Shown: piece after piece, positions 41,392 to 50,232 of the stretch
How positions within the stretch are numbered: the stretch's first letter is position 1
Layout of the letters: the number at the start of each line of letters is the position of its first letter
Assembly (NCBI GenBank): GCA_964518215.1
Contig: CAZFFP010000001.1
Coordinates: 1-64,000 of the forward strand
Source of the DNA: CAYSGX01 sp964518215
Lineage (GTDB): Bacteria > Bacteroidota > Bacteroidia > Chitinophagales > CAIOSU01
Reading direction: 5' to 3'
Length of the DNA: 64,000 bases
The notes under the pieces: model-generated
Seen by the model: the letters and a program-made list of their open reading frames with translations, nothing else
Databases searched by the model: none
Told to the model about the DNA's origin: nothing
Program-made: the position numbers and the translations under genes

Positions 41392-41823
41392 TCATGGATA
41401 TACACATAATAATTCTAATTTATTGAACATCAATATCCTGCCCTTTACCCTTCGTTTTTGTGCGCTTCGAAAAATCTTTTCCATTTTACTTCCTTTAGCC
41501 AACTCATCCACCAACTTGTCCAAATACCTTATCTGTTGCGTTAACGGATTTTCGATTTCTTCTACACGATAGCCACAGATTACACCGGTAATGAGAGGCG
41601 CATGGGGGTTAAAACAGCCTGTTGAAAAAAATGTTTCAAAAGTTACTTGTGCGTCTATGAGTTCATGCAGTTTTTTTTCATCACAACCGGTGAGCCACTT
41701 TATTACCTGATGCAATTCTTCTTTTGCTCTGCCTTTCTTCTCCACTTTTACCAAATAATGCGGATATACCGAAGCGAAAGTCATTTTTGCTATACGCTCA
41801 TCGTGATGACAGGTGCTTTTCAT
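41392..41823 (-). CDS. DUF2200 protein with probable C-terminal frameshift
   Basis: From ATG 41823 the protein reads RIAKMTFASVYPHYLVKVEK, then VIKWLTGCDEKKLHELID, FETFF, LITGVICGYRVEEIENPL and RYLDKLVDELAKG, the complete DUF2200 pattern. Function is unknown. The end reads RSAQKRRVKGRILM and runs on oddly. Adding one T to the T5 run at 41455-41459 gives RSAQKTKGKGQDIDVQ and a stop at 41420-41422, which looks more natural. So one base may be missing. The longer open frame upstream belongs to the TauE gene region. Confidence 0.8.
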   Translation of the reverse strand: MKSTCHHDERIAKMTFASVYPHYLVKVEKKGRAKEELHQVIKWLTGCDEKKLHELIDAQVTFETFFSTGCFNPHAPLITGVICGYRVEEIENPLTQQIRYLDKLVDELAKGSKMEKIFRSAQKRRVKGRILMFNKLELLCVYP

Positions 41824-41930
41824 AGGATGTGTTTTAATGTTAAGCTCACAATTTATATCAACCGTTCTAATGCTCCCTTTCTTTTGAATATTTTCTGATT
41901 CGAAAACAGAACTTTCACACTGCCTTTCTG

Positions 41931-42704
41931 TTAAATAAGCCCTGCGCCCAATGCCAATGAAATAATTATCAGCATAATGGCAATGGTTACTTGTAAAAAT
42001 CTTGAAGTTACTTTCTTTAAAAGTTTGTTGCCTAAATATGCTCCTGCAATGGCTGCAAGCGTGGCACATATTACCAAAGTCAGGTTATCGGTCAGTCCTG
42101 ACTTGGTAAACTTTGTGGCATAAATACTCAGTCGGGTAAAATCCACAAAAGTTGAAACTACCACGGCAGTGCCTATAAATGCTTCTTTAGAAAGTCCTGC
42201 TTTTATAAGAAATGCACTTCGCAAAGCGCCCTGATTGCCCGAAAGTCCGCCAAAGAAACCGCTTAATGCTCCGCCAATAGGCAGCTTGTCCTTTCCGAAT
42301 TGCAAGGTGTTGAAGTATGGAATAAGATCCATGCAAGCGAAAATGATGAGCAAAATGGAAATGATAAATTTCACAGGATATACTTCAAAATGTTTTCCAA
42401 AGGCATCATAGGCGAATAGCGGTTGCAGGTCGGTGATGTTTAATAAAATCCACGAGCCTATAATGGCGGCAACAACAGCCGGAATACCAAACCGCAATAG
42501 CACTTCTTTATCGGCATTGCGCCCCACCAAAAACAATTTAAAAATATTATTGAAAAAATGAACTACGCCTGTGAGTGCAATGGCTAATTCCACAGGAAAG
42601 AAAATCATAAAAACAGGTGTGAGAATAGTGCCTAAGCCAAATCCCGAAAAGAAAGTGAGAATAGCAACCATGAAAGCTACCAATGATATGATTGCAATTT
42701 CCAT
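41931..42704 (-). CDS. TauE/SafE family sulfite exporter-type permease
   Basis: The 257-residue protein has seven to eight membrane helices and the family motifs SGFGLGTILTPVFMIFFPVE near the N-terminus and GGALSGFFGGLSGNQGALRS in the middle. Members export sulfite, sulfoacetate or other organic anions. The substrate is not known here. It is transcribed toward the DUF2200 gene, which starts 107 nt downstream. It might serve sulfonate disposal, but it is not in an operon with the GH31 gene. Confidence 0.85.
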   Translation of the reverse strand: MEIAIISLVAFMVAILTFFSGFGLGTILTPVFMIFFPVELAIALTGVVHFFNNIFKLFLVGRNADKEVLLRFGIPAVVAAIIGSWILLNITDLQPLFAYDAFGKHFEVYPVKFIISILLIIFACMDLIPYFNTLQFGKDKLPIGGALSGFFGGLSGNQGALRSAFLIKAGLSKEAFIGTAVVVSTFVDFTRLSIYATKFTKSGLTDNLTLVICATLAAIAGAYLGNKLLKKVTSRFLQVTIAIMLIIISLALGAGLI

Positions 42705-42754
42705 TAATTATTGTTGTTTAGCTTGTCGGCAATAATTGGCGTGGTTTGAATGAA

Positions 42755-43384
42755 TTAAACAGACTGTAATTTTCTGAAACTGCAAAACACAAAATTCTGT
42801 ATGGTATCAAACGGTGTTTTGTGGTCAATGGTGATGCACTTAATTTTTTCAAAGAAGTTTTTCAGTCGCTCAGTCATGGAGTTTTCTGAATATTGTTTGA
42901 TTTCGATGCCGCTGCATTTTTTGGGTCCTTGTTCGGAGAAGGTTCCGATGACCAAAACGCCTGACGGCTTCATACTTCTTCGGGCTGTTTCAAGGTAGTT
43001 TGAAATTTCCTGTTCGTCTGCCAGAAAATGAAAGGCAGCACGGTCGTGCCAAAAGTCGTATTGTTCTGTGGGTTGAAATTTTGCAGCATCTGCAACGAGC
43101 CATTTTACTTTTTCGGCTCTGTCGCCAAGTCGTTGTTTGGCTCTCTCAATGGCGGCTTCAGAAATGTCGAGCACGGTAATATCCTGATAACCCCTGTAGA
43201 GCAAATGGTCCACCAGAAAACTGTCGCCACCGCCAATGTCAATAATTTTGGCAGTTGCAGGCACGTTAAATTGCGCAATAAAATCAAGCGAAGTTTCCGG
43301 TGTAGGCTGAAACCAACTCACGTCTTTGAGTTCTTTTGTTTGATAGATATTTTCCCAATGTTTTTTGCGGTCAAAATTTTCCAT
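42755..43384 (-). CDS. Class I SAM-dependent methyltransferase
   Basis: The 209-residue protein starts HWENIYQTKELKDVSWFQPT, a pattern of thiopurine-type methyltransferases in Bacteroidota. The SAM site is KIIDIGGGDSFLVDHLL, with VLDISEAAIERAKQRLG and the post-motif FWHDRAAFHFL. The substrate may be a thiol, metalloid or small molecule; this is not established. A TATATTTG -7 element lies 105 nt upstream, leaving a leader of about 100 nt. Confidence 0.85.
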   Translation of the reverse strand: MENFDRKKHWENIYQTKELKDVSWFQPTPETSLDFIAQFNVPATAKIIDIGGGDSFLVDHLLYRGYQDITVLDISEAAIERAKQRLGDRAEKVKWLVADAAKFQPTEQYDFWHDRAAFHFLADEQEISNYLETARRSMKPSGVLVIGTFSEQGPKKCSGIEIKQYSENSMTERLKNFFEKIKCITIDHKTPFDTIQNFVFCSFRKLQSV

Positions 43385-43488
43385 TTTATGTGTTTTTGTT
43401 ACTGATTTTTTTTAGAATTGCTGCTAAAGATTTGCAGCTATCCGAAGACGAGGTTTTCACCACTGAATTTCCCGAGAAACATGCCCTT

Positions 43489-43496
43489 CAAATATA
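43489..43496 (-). promoter_or_regulatory. TAnnTTTG -7 element for the methyltransferase
   Basis: The minus strand reads TATATTTG, an exact match. The leader that follows contains GGGAA, GGTGAAAACC and a GCTGC/GCAGC stem; I do not assign it to a riboswitch class. Confidence 0.4.
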
Positions 43497-43534
43497 CTAT
43501 TTTCCAATTCTGCAAATTGCCGCCATTGCTGATG

Positions 43535-43692
43535 GGGTGTAGGACAAATTGCACATTTAGGTAGATATGGTTCGACAACTTGTTCCTACTCTACGCAGTA
43601 GGAAAGCTCACCATGACACCTATAAAGCCATTGTCACTCTGAGATTGTCGAAGAGTATTTTACGCAGAATATGTGCAATATGTCCTACACCC
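43535..43692. repeat. MITE-like element with an inserted short hairpin
   Basis: The ends GGGTGTAGGACAAATTGCAC (from 43535) and GTGCAATATGTCCTACACCC (to about 43692) are inverted with about two mismatches over 24 nt. Inside lie GGTTCGACA and CTCACCATGACA, then TTGTCACTCTGAGATTGTCG, related to the inner arms of the 25369-25490 element. A perfect hairpin at 43583-43604 (TTCCTACT, 6-nt loop, AGTAGGAA) interrupts the GTTCGACA-to-CACCATGAC unit. The spacer 43385-43715 has no gene. Confidence 0.65.
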
Positions 43693-43715
43693 TGCTGTTG
43701 GCACACCAACTTCTT

Positions 43716-44301
43716 TTACTTTCCATATCGGTAGTGCCCTATTATTTTGTAACTAAACAGGCAATCTTCCAGAACTTTTCCTGCGCCTATGTTGTGAACA
43801 ATCAAGTATCGTTTGTCATCGGCAGATTTTTTTCCCGATACAATTCCAATATGTGTTAATCCAACGCCTAAATTCCAAAAAACAATATCTCCCCAAATAA
43901 TCTTTGGGGTCTTGAGTAATTTTCTTTACGGTTCCATGTCGCGAGAAAAATGTCATCAGGTTTGGCACTCGTCTATGGTCAATATTTTTGTCGGGCTGAC
44001 TTAAACCCCAGTTTTTCGGATATTTATCGAAATTAGATTTCATGTCTAAATGAACTTCCTTTTGTAAATCCATTCCGAATTTTCTATACGCTCGTATAAC
44101 AACATCGGTGCATACTCCTTTGTCTGCGGGCACATCACCGTTGGGGTAGTCGAGTTTAAAATAAGAAGGGTCATAAAATACTTTCTGTTTAGTTAAAACC
44201 ACGGCAGAATCTGCCAGTTGGTCATAAAAACTGGTTTGAGCCGAACCTGAATTGAAAGTCAGCAACAGTAAAAAAACATACAGCAGTGTCTTCGTCATCA
44301 T
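43716..44301 (-). pseudogene. DUF1287 (NlpC/P60-like) secreted protein, frameshifted
   Basis: The start at 44301 gives a signal peptide (MMTKTLLYVFLLLLTFNSGSAQ). The frame then reads GVCTDVVIRAYRKFGMDLQK and LMTFFSRHGT, as in DUF1287 proteins, which are related to NlpC/P60 hydrolases. At the C4 run 43891-43894 the frame breaks and stops at 43816. In another frame the sequence continues GDIVFWNLGVGLTHIGIVSG, then LIVHNIGAG and GHYRYGK with a stop at 43716-43718, the normal family ending. Two missing bases (or one extra) would explain it. Without correction the protein loses the conserved His region. Confidence 0.8.
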
Positions 44302-44342
44302 TTGCGTGTTTGCGTTTTGTAGATTTGCGACAGGCAGCATTT

Positions 44343-44570
44343 TCAAAGTTTTGTGGTGGTGGGATAGTTGCGCTTGATATACGTAGTTGATTCAATTTTT
44401 ATTGTTGAATCTTCAAATTCTTCGTCAAAACATAAAGACAATAGTTTTTCATTTCTCGTACAGAAGGACTGCGTTATCGAAATGAATATAATCGAATCTA
44501 TGATTCGGAAGTTTATTTTTAAAAAAATAAGAGCGTAGGAAACTAAGCCGGCAGCGATGAAAAGTTGAGT
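44343..44570 (-). other. Possible small gene or remnant between rsmE and DUF1287
   Basis: Two open pieces read like protein in different frames: LPNHRFDYIHFDNAVLLYEK directly after the rsmE stop, then KLLSLCFDEEFEDSTIKIES to a stop at 44343. Joined by one frameshift near 44450 they would form a polypeptide of about 75 residues, but there is no start codon. I do not recognise a family, and it could equally be non-coding. Confidence 0.2.
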
Positions 44571-44571
44571 T

Positions 44572-45285
44572 CTACAAACCAAACTCCAGAAGGTTTACCA
44601 TACTACAGGCAAAAACTCCGGCAGTTTCGGTGCGCAAACGGTTGTTGCCCAACGATACCGTTTCAAACCCATTGCTTTGAGCTAGGGCGGTTTCTGCAGG
44701 TGTAAAATCTCCTTCGGGTCCTATAAGCAGCAACGAATCTTTACCCGGTTTGTATCGCTTTTTCAAATGCTGTTCGCGATTTGTTTCGCACCAGGCAATA
44801 AATTTTTGCGCATGGGTTTCCGAAGAAATATTTATCAGTTCGTTGAAAGTAAAAGCATCCTTCAATTCGGGCAACAACGCTTTGCCCGATTGCTTAACAG
44901 CGCTGATGAAAATTTTTCTGATGCGCTCCGGCTTAATCGTGTTTCGCTCGGTTCGGGCAGTCAATAAAGGAATGATTCTGTAAACACCTATTTCGCAGGC
45001 TTTTTCGCAAAACCATTCGAATCGTTCGGCATTTTTAGTGGGAGCTATTGCTATCGAAAGTTTGTAATCGGGAACATTCCAGTTCGAAAAACGCTCTTGT
45101 ATAATAGCTTCTGTTTTTCTGAAATCGGCAAGGCTGACGGCTGCTCTGTAATAATTTCCTTTGCCGTCTATCACCTCTATGGCATCACCTGCTTTTTTTC
45201 TCAAAACTTTAGCGCAATGTTTAGATTCCTCTTCATCGAGAAAAATTTTTTCGCCTGAAATATTTTGAGAAAAAAATAATTGCAT
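44572..45285 (-). CDS. rsmE: 16S rRNA m3U1498 methyltransferase RsmE
   Basis: The 237-residue protein has an N-terminal PUA-like part (EEESKHCAKVLRKKAGD) and a SPOUT knot domain: IAPTKNAERFEWFCEKACEI, LLLIGPEGDFTPAE and SLGNNRLRTETAGVFAC, the SAM-binding knot. It methylates U1498 in the decoding region of 16S rRNA. It begins 28 nt after the pdhB stop on the same strand, so it may share its transcript. The length is typical. Confidence 0.93.
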   Translation of the reverse strand: MQLFFSQNISGEKIFLDEEESKHCAKVLRKKAGDAIEVIDGKGNYYRAAVSLADFRKTEAIIQERFSNWNVPDYKLSIAIAPTKNAERFEWFCEKACEIGVYRIIPLLTARTERNTIKPERIRKIFISAVKQSGKALLPELKDAFTFNELINISSETHAQKFIAWCETNREQHLKKRYKPGKDSLLLIGPEGDFTPAETALAQSNGFETVSLGNNRLRTETAGVFACSMVNLLEFGL

Positions 45286-45312
45286 GCCGGCTTGAACTAA
45301 TAGAGTGTAAAA

Positions 45313-46290
45313 CTAAACATACATCACTTCTTTCGCTGCTTTCACCACTTTTTCAACACTTGGCAAGAAAGCTTCTACCAATGTAGGGGCATAGTGTAGG
45401 GAGGTATCGGAAGTATTGATGCGCACAATAGGTGCATCGAGATAATCGAAAGCTAATTTTTGAACAGAGTAGGCTATCTCGGTAGAAACATTTCCGAAGG
45501 GCCACGCTTCTTCAAGTATAATCAACCGGTTGGTTTTCTTCACCGAATTCAAAATGGTTTCGTAATCGAGCGGACGAATGGTGCGCAAATCAATGACTTC
45601 GGCATCAATATTTTCTGACGCTAATTCTTCGGCAGCTTTCAATGCCAGTTTCATCATTTTATTGAAAGATACAATGGTGATGTCTTTACCTTCTTTCTTA
45701 ATATCGGCTTTTCCTATCGGAATCAGATATTCTTCTTCGGGCACTTCGCCCATATCGGAATACATCACTTCCGATTCGAAGAAACAAACGGGGTCGTTGT
45801 CGCGAATGGCAGATTTCAACAAACCTTTGGCATCGTAAGGATTTGAGGGAGATATAACTTTCAGTCCGGGCACATTTGCCATCCAGCTTTCAAATGCCTG
45901 CGAGTGCTGCGCACCCAACTGTCCGGCAGAAGCCGATGGTCCGCGAAACACTATCGGAACATTGAATTGCCCGCCACTCATTGAATACATTTTAGCGGCA
46001 GCATTCACTATCTGGTCGAAAGCGAGCAGTGCGAAATTCCAAGTCATGAATTCAATAATGGGGCGAGTGCCGTTCATGGCAGCGCCTACACCTATGGCTG
46101 CAAAACCCAATTCAGAAATAGGGGTATCAATCACTCTTTTGGGTCCGAATTCTTTCAGCATTCCCTGACTCACCTTGTAAGCGCCATCATAATCTGCTAC
46201 TTCTTCGCCCATCAGAAACACGTTTTCATCGCGCTTCATTTCTTCGCTCATGGCTTCTCTGATAGCTTCTCTGTATCTGATTTCTCTCAT
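45313..46290 (-). CDS. pdhB: Pyruvate dehydrogenase E1 beta subunit
   Basis: The 325-residue protein starts MREIRYREAIREAMSEEMKR and has GEEVADYDGAYKVSQGM, PISELGFAAIGVGAAM and the transketolase C-terminal domain (VIDLRTIRPLD, EEAWPFGNVS). These are E1-beta features; with E1-alpha it decarboxylates pyruvate using thiamine diphosphate. E2 is about 5 kb away (51164-52504) and E1-alpha and E3 are not in the window. A TATATTTG element lies 22 nt upstream. Confidence 0.93.
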   Translation of the reverse strand: MREIRYREAIREAMSEEMKRDENVFLMGEEVADYDGAYKVSQGMLKEFGPKRVIDTPISELGFAAIGVGAAMNGTRPIIEFMTWNFALLAFDQIVNAAAKMYSMSGGQFNVPIVFRGPSASAGQLGAQHSQAFESWMANVPGLKVISPSNPYDAKGLLKSAIRDNDPVCFFESEVMYSDMGEVPEEEYLIPIGKADIKKEGKDITIVSFNKMMKLALKAAEELASENIDAEVIDLRTIRPLDYETILNSVKKTNRLIILEEAWPFGNVSTEIAYSVQKLAFDYLDAPIVRINTSDTSLHYAPTLVEAFLPSVEKVVKAAKEVMYV

Positions 46291-46311
46291 TTAGTTAAAG
46301 TTTTCTGACCT

Positions 46312-46319
46312 CAAATATA
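46312..46319 (-). promoter_or_regulatory. TAnnTTTG -7 element for pdhB
   Basis: The minus strand reads TATATTTG, an exact consensus match 22 nt upstream of the start. Confidence 0.45.
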
Positions 46320-46675
46320 AGGCTTGCAAAGAAGTAATAAGATTACTTTGAAAACTGTCCACAACCATTTTTTATTTTTTATTAGTTAAAATCTCAGGAA
46401 TTTATTTCTTGGTTTTTGTTTATTGAACTTTGAAACCAACCGGATTCTGTCCGTAATATAATTTGTTGGAGGCTCCTATCACAAGGTACCTTTATAAGCC
46501 AATGTTCTACTACTCAATTTCCTATTCGTGCTTTTTGTTAATTGAGTTTTTCAAACCTCTGGTTTGTTTTTCTAATTGAGTCAATTTTATAAAAGTTGTC
46601 ACAAAATTTCGGCAACTGTTATAATTAGCCATAAAACCAATGTAAAATCATGATCAAAAAAATGTTCTCAACTAA

Positions 46676-46706
46676 TTGAATGGTATGCTGTTATGTAATA
46701 ACTTTA
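46676..46706 (+). promoter_or_regulatory. Candidate promoter, TTG-N20-TAACTTTA
   Basis: TTG at 46676-46678 and TAACTTTA at 46699-46706 match the Bacteroidota consensus except for the last base, 39 nt before the start at 46745. The rest of the 454-bp spacer (46291-46744) holds the pdhB element and one weak inverted repeat (TTGGTTT and AAACCAA, 46409-46439), but no gene. Confidence 0.5.
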
Positions 46707-46744
46707 CGTATTCCAATTCAAATCTAAAAATCTAACCCAGCAAT

Positions 46745-48499
46745 ATGAAAAAACTTTTAACACTACTCGTTTTCACATTTGCCATCCACCAATTCTCTTT
46801 CTCCCAATCCACTTACAGCCAGGTTCTGAGTATTCTTCGAACAAATTGTTCGGGCAGTTCGGGTTGTCATGGACAACAAGGCGGAGGAGCTGCAAATGTG
46901 ATTTCCCCGGACTTTTTCCTCTCTGACACCGATGTTTACAACAGCATTACAGGAGTTGCTCCAACCAATCCTGCCGCTGCTGCCAAAGGCGATAAACTCA
47001 TTGATCCGGGCTATCCTGCCAGAAGTTTCCTGCTTAGAAAAATCTCTCATTGTTTGAGCGATGATATTGCATTGCACCAACCCGATGAGGGAGATTTAAT
47101 GCCCAACGGACTCGCTCAGCTAAGTGATGTTGATATTGAATTTGTGCGCCAGTGGATTCTTTTTGGCGCTGATAGAACCAAAGATTATTCTACAATGGGC
47201 GCTTTGGGCAACTATACAGGAGTGAGGCGTTCCAGCATTGAAGATTACTATTCGGGCAAAGCCATTCAGCGTATGCCCAAACCCAATGCTCCCGATAGCT
47301 GCTCAGGATTTCAGGTCCACATGGGTCCTATTTTCTTTCAGCCGCGCGAAGAAGCCGAATATTTTATGAAATACGATTTGAATCTTCCCGATACTGTGGA
47401 GGTTACACGTATGGATTTATACATGACCGGTGCATCGCACCATTTTATTTTAAGAAAATTCAAACCCGGCACCAAGCAAAACCATCCTAACGGTTTGTCG
47501 CCTTTAGGCACTCAGGCTTTCAGCAGCGATAAAGATTATATTATGGCATGGCAGGGAAGTTTAGATGTGGAATTGCCCGGTGGCACTGCCTACAGATGGT
47601 TGCCTTCTGAAGCACTGGAATTTAATTTTCACATGGCAAACTATTACGATTCTGTGTTGGTAGGCGATGTATATATCAATATATACACACAACCGAAAGG
47701 CACTGCCGAAAAAGAAATGAAATCTGACCTGGTAAACAATGCAAGCATTTTCCTCTTACCTTCATCAAGTCCTCAAACACTTACGCACAACTTCAATCGT
47801 TCAAACATCAGCTTGTGGTCTATTACCAGTCACACTCACAAGCTTGGAATCGACTATAATATCTGGCTGAAAAAGAACGACAATTCAAAAGGACCTAAAG
47901 TGTTTGAAGGAAAAGCTGTTGACGGCACACCGGGTGGATTAAGTTTTGGGTTTTATGACTGGGCGCATCCACCAAACAAATACTATGAGCCTTTCTTGTA
48001 TGTGAATCCTTCTCAACACAACGGGTTTATTCATGAAGCTAATTACCTCAACAATACCGGTGGCTTGGTTACATTCGGCTTTACTACTGCTGACGAGATG
48101 ATGATTTTCTACACTCAATATGTAGAAGGAAATTATCAGCCACCGGCAAACTGGAACTATACTCCCCCTTGTTTTCAGCCTTTTGTTTCTCCATGCGAAA
48201 TCAGCACTTCTGCAACAGGATCAATGGACTTCGGAATTGCTGAAGAAATCAGTTTTGTTACTTCGCCCAATCCATTCAGTATGAATGCCGAAATCAGGTT
48301 TACACTTCCGAAAGAAGCTCAGGCAAAACTCGAAGTGTATGATAATATGGGAAGAAAAGTAAAAACTTTTGCCAACACCAAATTTGCATCCGGCACATAC
48401 ACTTTCAACTTCAATCCTGAAACTCAGGCATCGGGAATGTATTTTGTCAGACTCACGGTTGACGGAATAACTTACACCAAAAAAATTATTCAGTTTTAA
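46745..48499 (+). CDS. Secreted copper monooxygenase-like protein with T9SS tail
   Basis: A signal peptide (MKKLLTLLVFTFAIHQFSFS) is followed by a cytochrome c-like segment with NCSGSSGCHG and LMPNG; the spacing between the Cys residues is five rather than two, so covalent haem binding is doubtful. The middle resembles copper type II monooxygenases (PHM/DBH): TGASHHFILRKF and SITSHTHKLGID give the His-His and His-Thr-His copper ligands. The last 80 residues are a T9SS type A sorting domain (SPNPFSMNAEIRF, GMYFVRLTVDG). It should be exported to the cell surface or medium. The substrate is unknown. Confidence 0.8.
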   Translation: MKKLLTLLVFTFAIHQFSFSQSTYSQVLSILRTNCSGSSGCHGQQGGGAANVISPDFFLSDTDVYNSITGVAPTNPAAAAKGDKLIDPGYPARSFLLRKISHCLSDDIALHQPDEGDLMPNGLAQLSDVDIEFVRQWILFGADRTKDYSTMGALGNYTGVRRSSIEDYYSGKAIQRMPKPNAPDSCSGFQVHMGPIFFQPREEAEYFMKYDLNLPDTVEVTRMDLYMTGASHHFILRKFKPGTKQNHPNGLSPLGTQAFSSDKDYIMAWQGSLDVELPGGTAYRWLPSEALEFNFHMANYYDSVLVGDVYINIYTQPKGTAEKEMKSDLVNNASIFLLPSSSPQTLTHNFNRSNISLWSITSHTHKLGIDYNIWLKKNDNSKGPKVFEGKAVDGTPGGLSFGFYDWAHPPNKYYEPFLYVNPSQHNGFIHEANYLNNTGGLVTFGFTTADEMMIFYTQYVEGNYQPPANWNYTPPCFQPFVSPCEISTSATGSMDFGIAEEISFVTSPNPFSMNAEIRFTLPKEAQAKLEVYDNMGRKVKTFANTKFASGTYTFNFNPETQASGMYFVRLTVDGITYTKKIIQF

Positions 48500-48519
48500 T
48501 TTCTGAATATTTTCAAAAC

Positions 48520-48557
48520 AAAAAAGGCTGCCGGAATTTTCGGCAGCCTTTTTTTAT
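48520..48557. terminator. Bidirectional terminator
   Basis: A stem AAGGCTGCCG and CGGCAGCCTT with a short AATTTT loop, flanked by A and T tracts, lies between two convergent genes and can serve both. Confidence 0.85.
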
Positions 48558-48571
48558 TTGCTTAAACCCAA

Positions 48572-50218
48572 CTAAAGTTTTAACACCCGAATAGTTTTGT
48601 TGTAATACTGCTGCGAACGGATTTTCACTAAATACATTCCCGAAGGGAGTCCGTTCAGTCCACTTAATTTAAAATCAATGAAGTCTCCATTTTCAGCCTC
48701 AAATGAATGCGCTGAAATTTGTTTTCCGAAATAATCATACAATAACATATCGTAGCGCTCTGCAAAAGGGACCATAAAACTCACCGTAAGATTCTCTGAA
48801 AAAGGATTCGGATAAGCAAAAGGCTTTTCATATTTCTCTTCGAGATTGAAGCTGTTGATATATGCTTTTCTGAAATCGGGAATGCCATAGCCCATCGAAT
48901 CGTTTGGCGAAAGAAAAAGGTGCGCACTTTCCCGAATATCGTTCATGATTTCTAAATTGCTTTTCTTCGGAAATGCCTGCCAGTAGCAAGCTGTCAAGCC
49001 TGCAATAACAGGAGCGGAAAACGAAGTGCCATTGCCTCTGCGCACTTCGCCCGATGATATGATTAGTGTGGTTTGCGCACCTTGAGCCATTACATCGGGT
49101 TTCACCCTTCCATCTGCCGAAGGTCCTCTCGAACTGAACCCTGTAACCTGTTGGCTTGCATCAACTGCGCCTACCGAAAGTATTTTATCGGCATCGGCTG
49201 GTGCAGTAATGTATCGCCATGGTGCATTGCCCGAATTACCGGCACTATTCACCACTATCATTCCTTTTTGTGAAGCCATGTGTGCAGCCTTAGATATGCG
49301 CGCAGTATGACCATTCATATCGGCATAAGTATAATTCATGGAAGGGTCGTCAAAATCTGAATAACCCAATGATGAATTGATAATATCGGCTCCGGCACTA
49401 TCGGCAAACTCGGCAGCAGCCAGCCAATTATCTTCTTCAATGCGATATTCGGTAGGTGCATCTTCGGTTCTCAAAAGCCAATATGATGCTTCGGGAGCCG
49501 TGCCAATAATTGAGCCGGGCTGATTTGCACCCATCACCGAAAGCACATTCATGCCGTGTCCGTTGTAATCATATACGTAAGAATTGCCTAACACAAAATC
49601 CCAGGTGCCTAAAATTCTATCGTTAAAAAACAAACTATCAAATGCGGCAATTTGATGTGTATTGACAAATCCGGCATCTAAAACGGCAATTACTTTTCCG
49701 TTGCCTCTGAACCCGTTTCGATGCAAAAAATCGCCATGCAGCATTTGTAATTGATAATAAGCATCGCCATAATCGGTGCTGTTCAATTCGCTTTCGGTGC
49801 GAACAATGGCTGTATATGCTTCTGGATTCTGAACATCTAAAATCAAAATACGATATACCGGCTCGATGGTTTGCACAAAAGGCAGTTGCCCGATAGCTGC
49901 CAACACTATGGAGTCGGTGGTTTCTATGGTAATGGCATTCATCCAGCGCGAACGGTGAATAATGCTTGCGCCTGCTGCTTCCACCGCTGCTGCATATTGC
50001 GGATTTACAGGGAAATCTGTTGCATCAATAGGAATGTTTTGATGATGCCTTCTTTCAATAGCGCGTTGCGAAAGAAAAACCGAAGGCTGATTAATGCTGT
50101 AAGGCGAATTGTTTTTATCGGTGAAAGCCACCCAAAATTTGGTGTATTGATATGTGGGCTGAGAGTAATTTTCAGAATGAAAAACTAGCGCCAAAAAAAA
50201 TATCGTGATGACTCTCAT
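48572..50218 (-). CDS. Secreted subtilisin-like protease with T9SS tail
   Basis: The 548-residue protein has a signal peptide, a propeptide, and an S8 domain with catalytic Asp in VIAVLDAGF, His in YNGHGMNVLSVMG and Ser in NGTSFSAPVIAG, plus the oxyanion Asn region VVNSAGNSG. The C-terminus (YPNPFSENLTVSFMV, LPSGMYLVKI, KTIRVLKL) is a T9SS type A sorting domain. It should be an extracellular or surface protease. The downstream end faces a shared terminator. Its start is 14 nt after the lipoprotein gene. Confidence 0.92.
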   Translation of the reverse strand: MRVITIFFLALVFHSENYSQPTYQYTKFWVAFTDKNNSPYSINQPSVFLSQRAIERRHHQNIPIDATDFPVNPQYAAAVEAAGASIIHRSRWMNAITIETTDSIVLAAIGQLPFVQTIEPVYRILILDVQNPEAYTAIVRTESELNSTDYGDAYYQLQMLHGDFLHRNGFRGNGKVIAVLDAGFVNTHQIAAFDSLFFNDRILGTWDFVLGNSYVYDYNGHGMNVLSVMGANQPGSIIGTAPEASYWLLRTEDAPTEYRIEEDNWLAAAEFADSAGADIINSSLGYSDFDDPSMNYTYADMNGHTARISKAAHMASQKGMIVVNSAGNSGNAPWRYITAPADADKILSVGAVDASQQVTGFSSRGPSADGRVKPDVMAQGAQTTLIISSGEVRRGNGTSFSAPVIAGLTACYWQAFPKKSNLEIMNDIRESAHLFLSPNDSMGYGIPDFRKAYINSFNLEEKYEKPFAYPNPFSENLTVSFMVPFAERYDMLLYDYFGKQISAHSFEAENGDFIDFKLSGLNGLPSGMYLVKIRSQQYYNKTIRVLKL

Positions 50219-50232
50219 AAATACTTATGGCT

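Noticed and set aside
43400..43490. Cobalamin riboswitch upstream of the methyltransferase
   Set aside because: Only GGGAA and GGTGAAAACC fit; the CCCGC..ACTGT box and closing stem are missing.
43336..43542. Forward frame reading KDLQLSEDEVFTTEFPEKHA in the methyltransferase leader
   Set aside because: It looks partly protein-like, but it starts inside the opposing gene, has no family match I can see, and the other strand shows a promoter element there.
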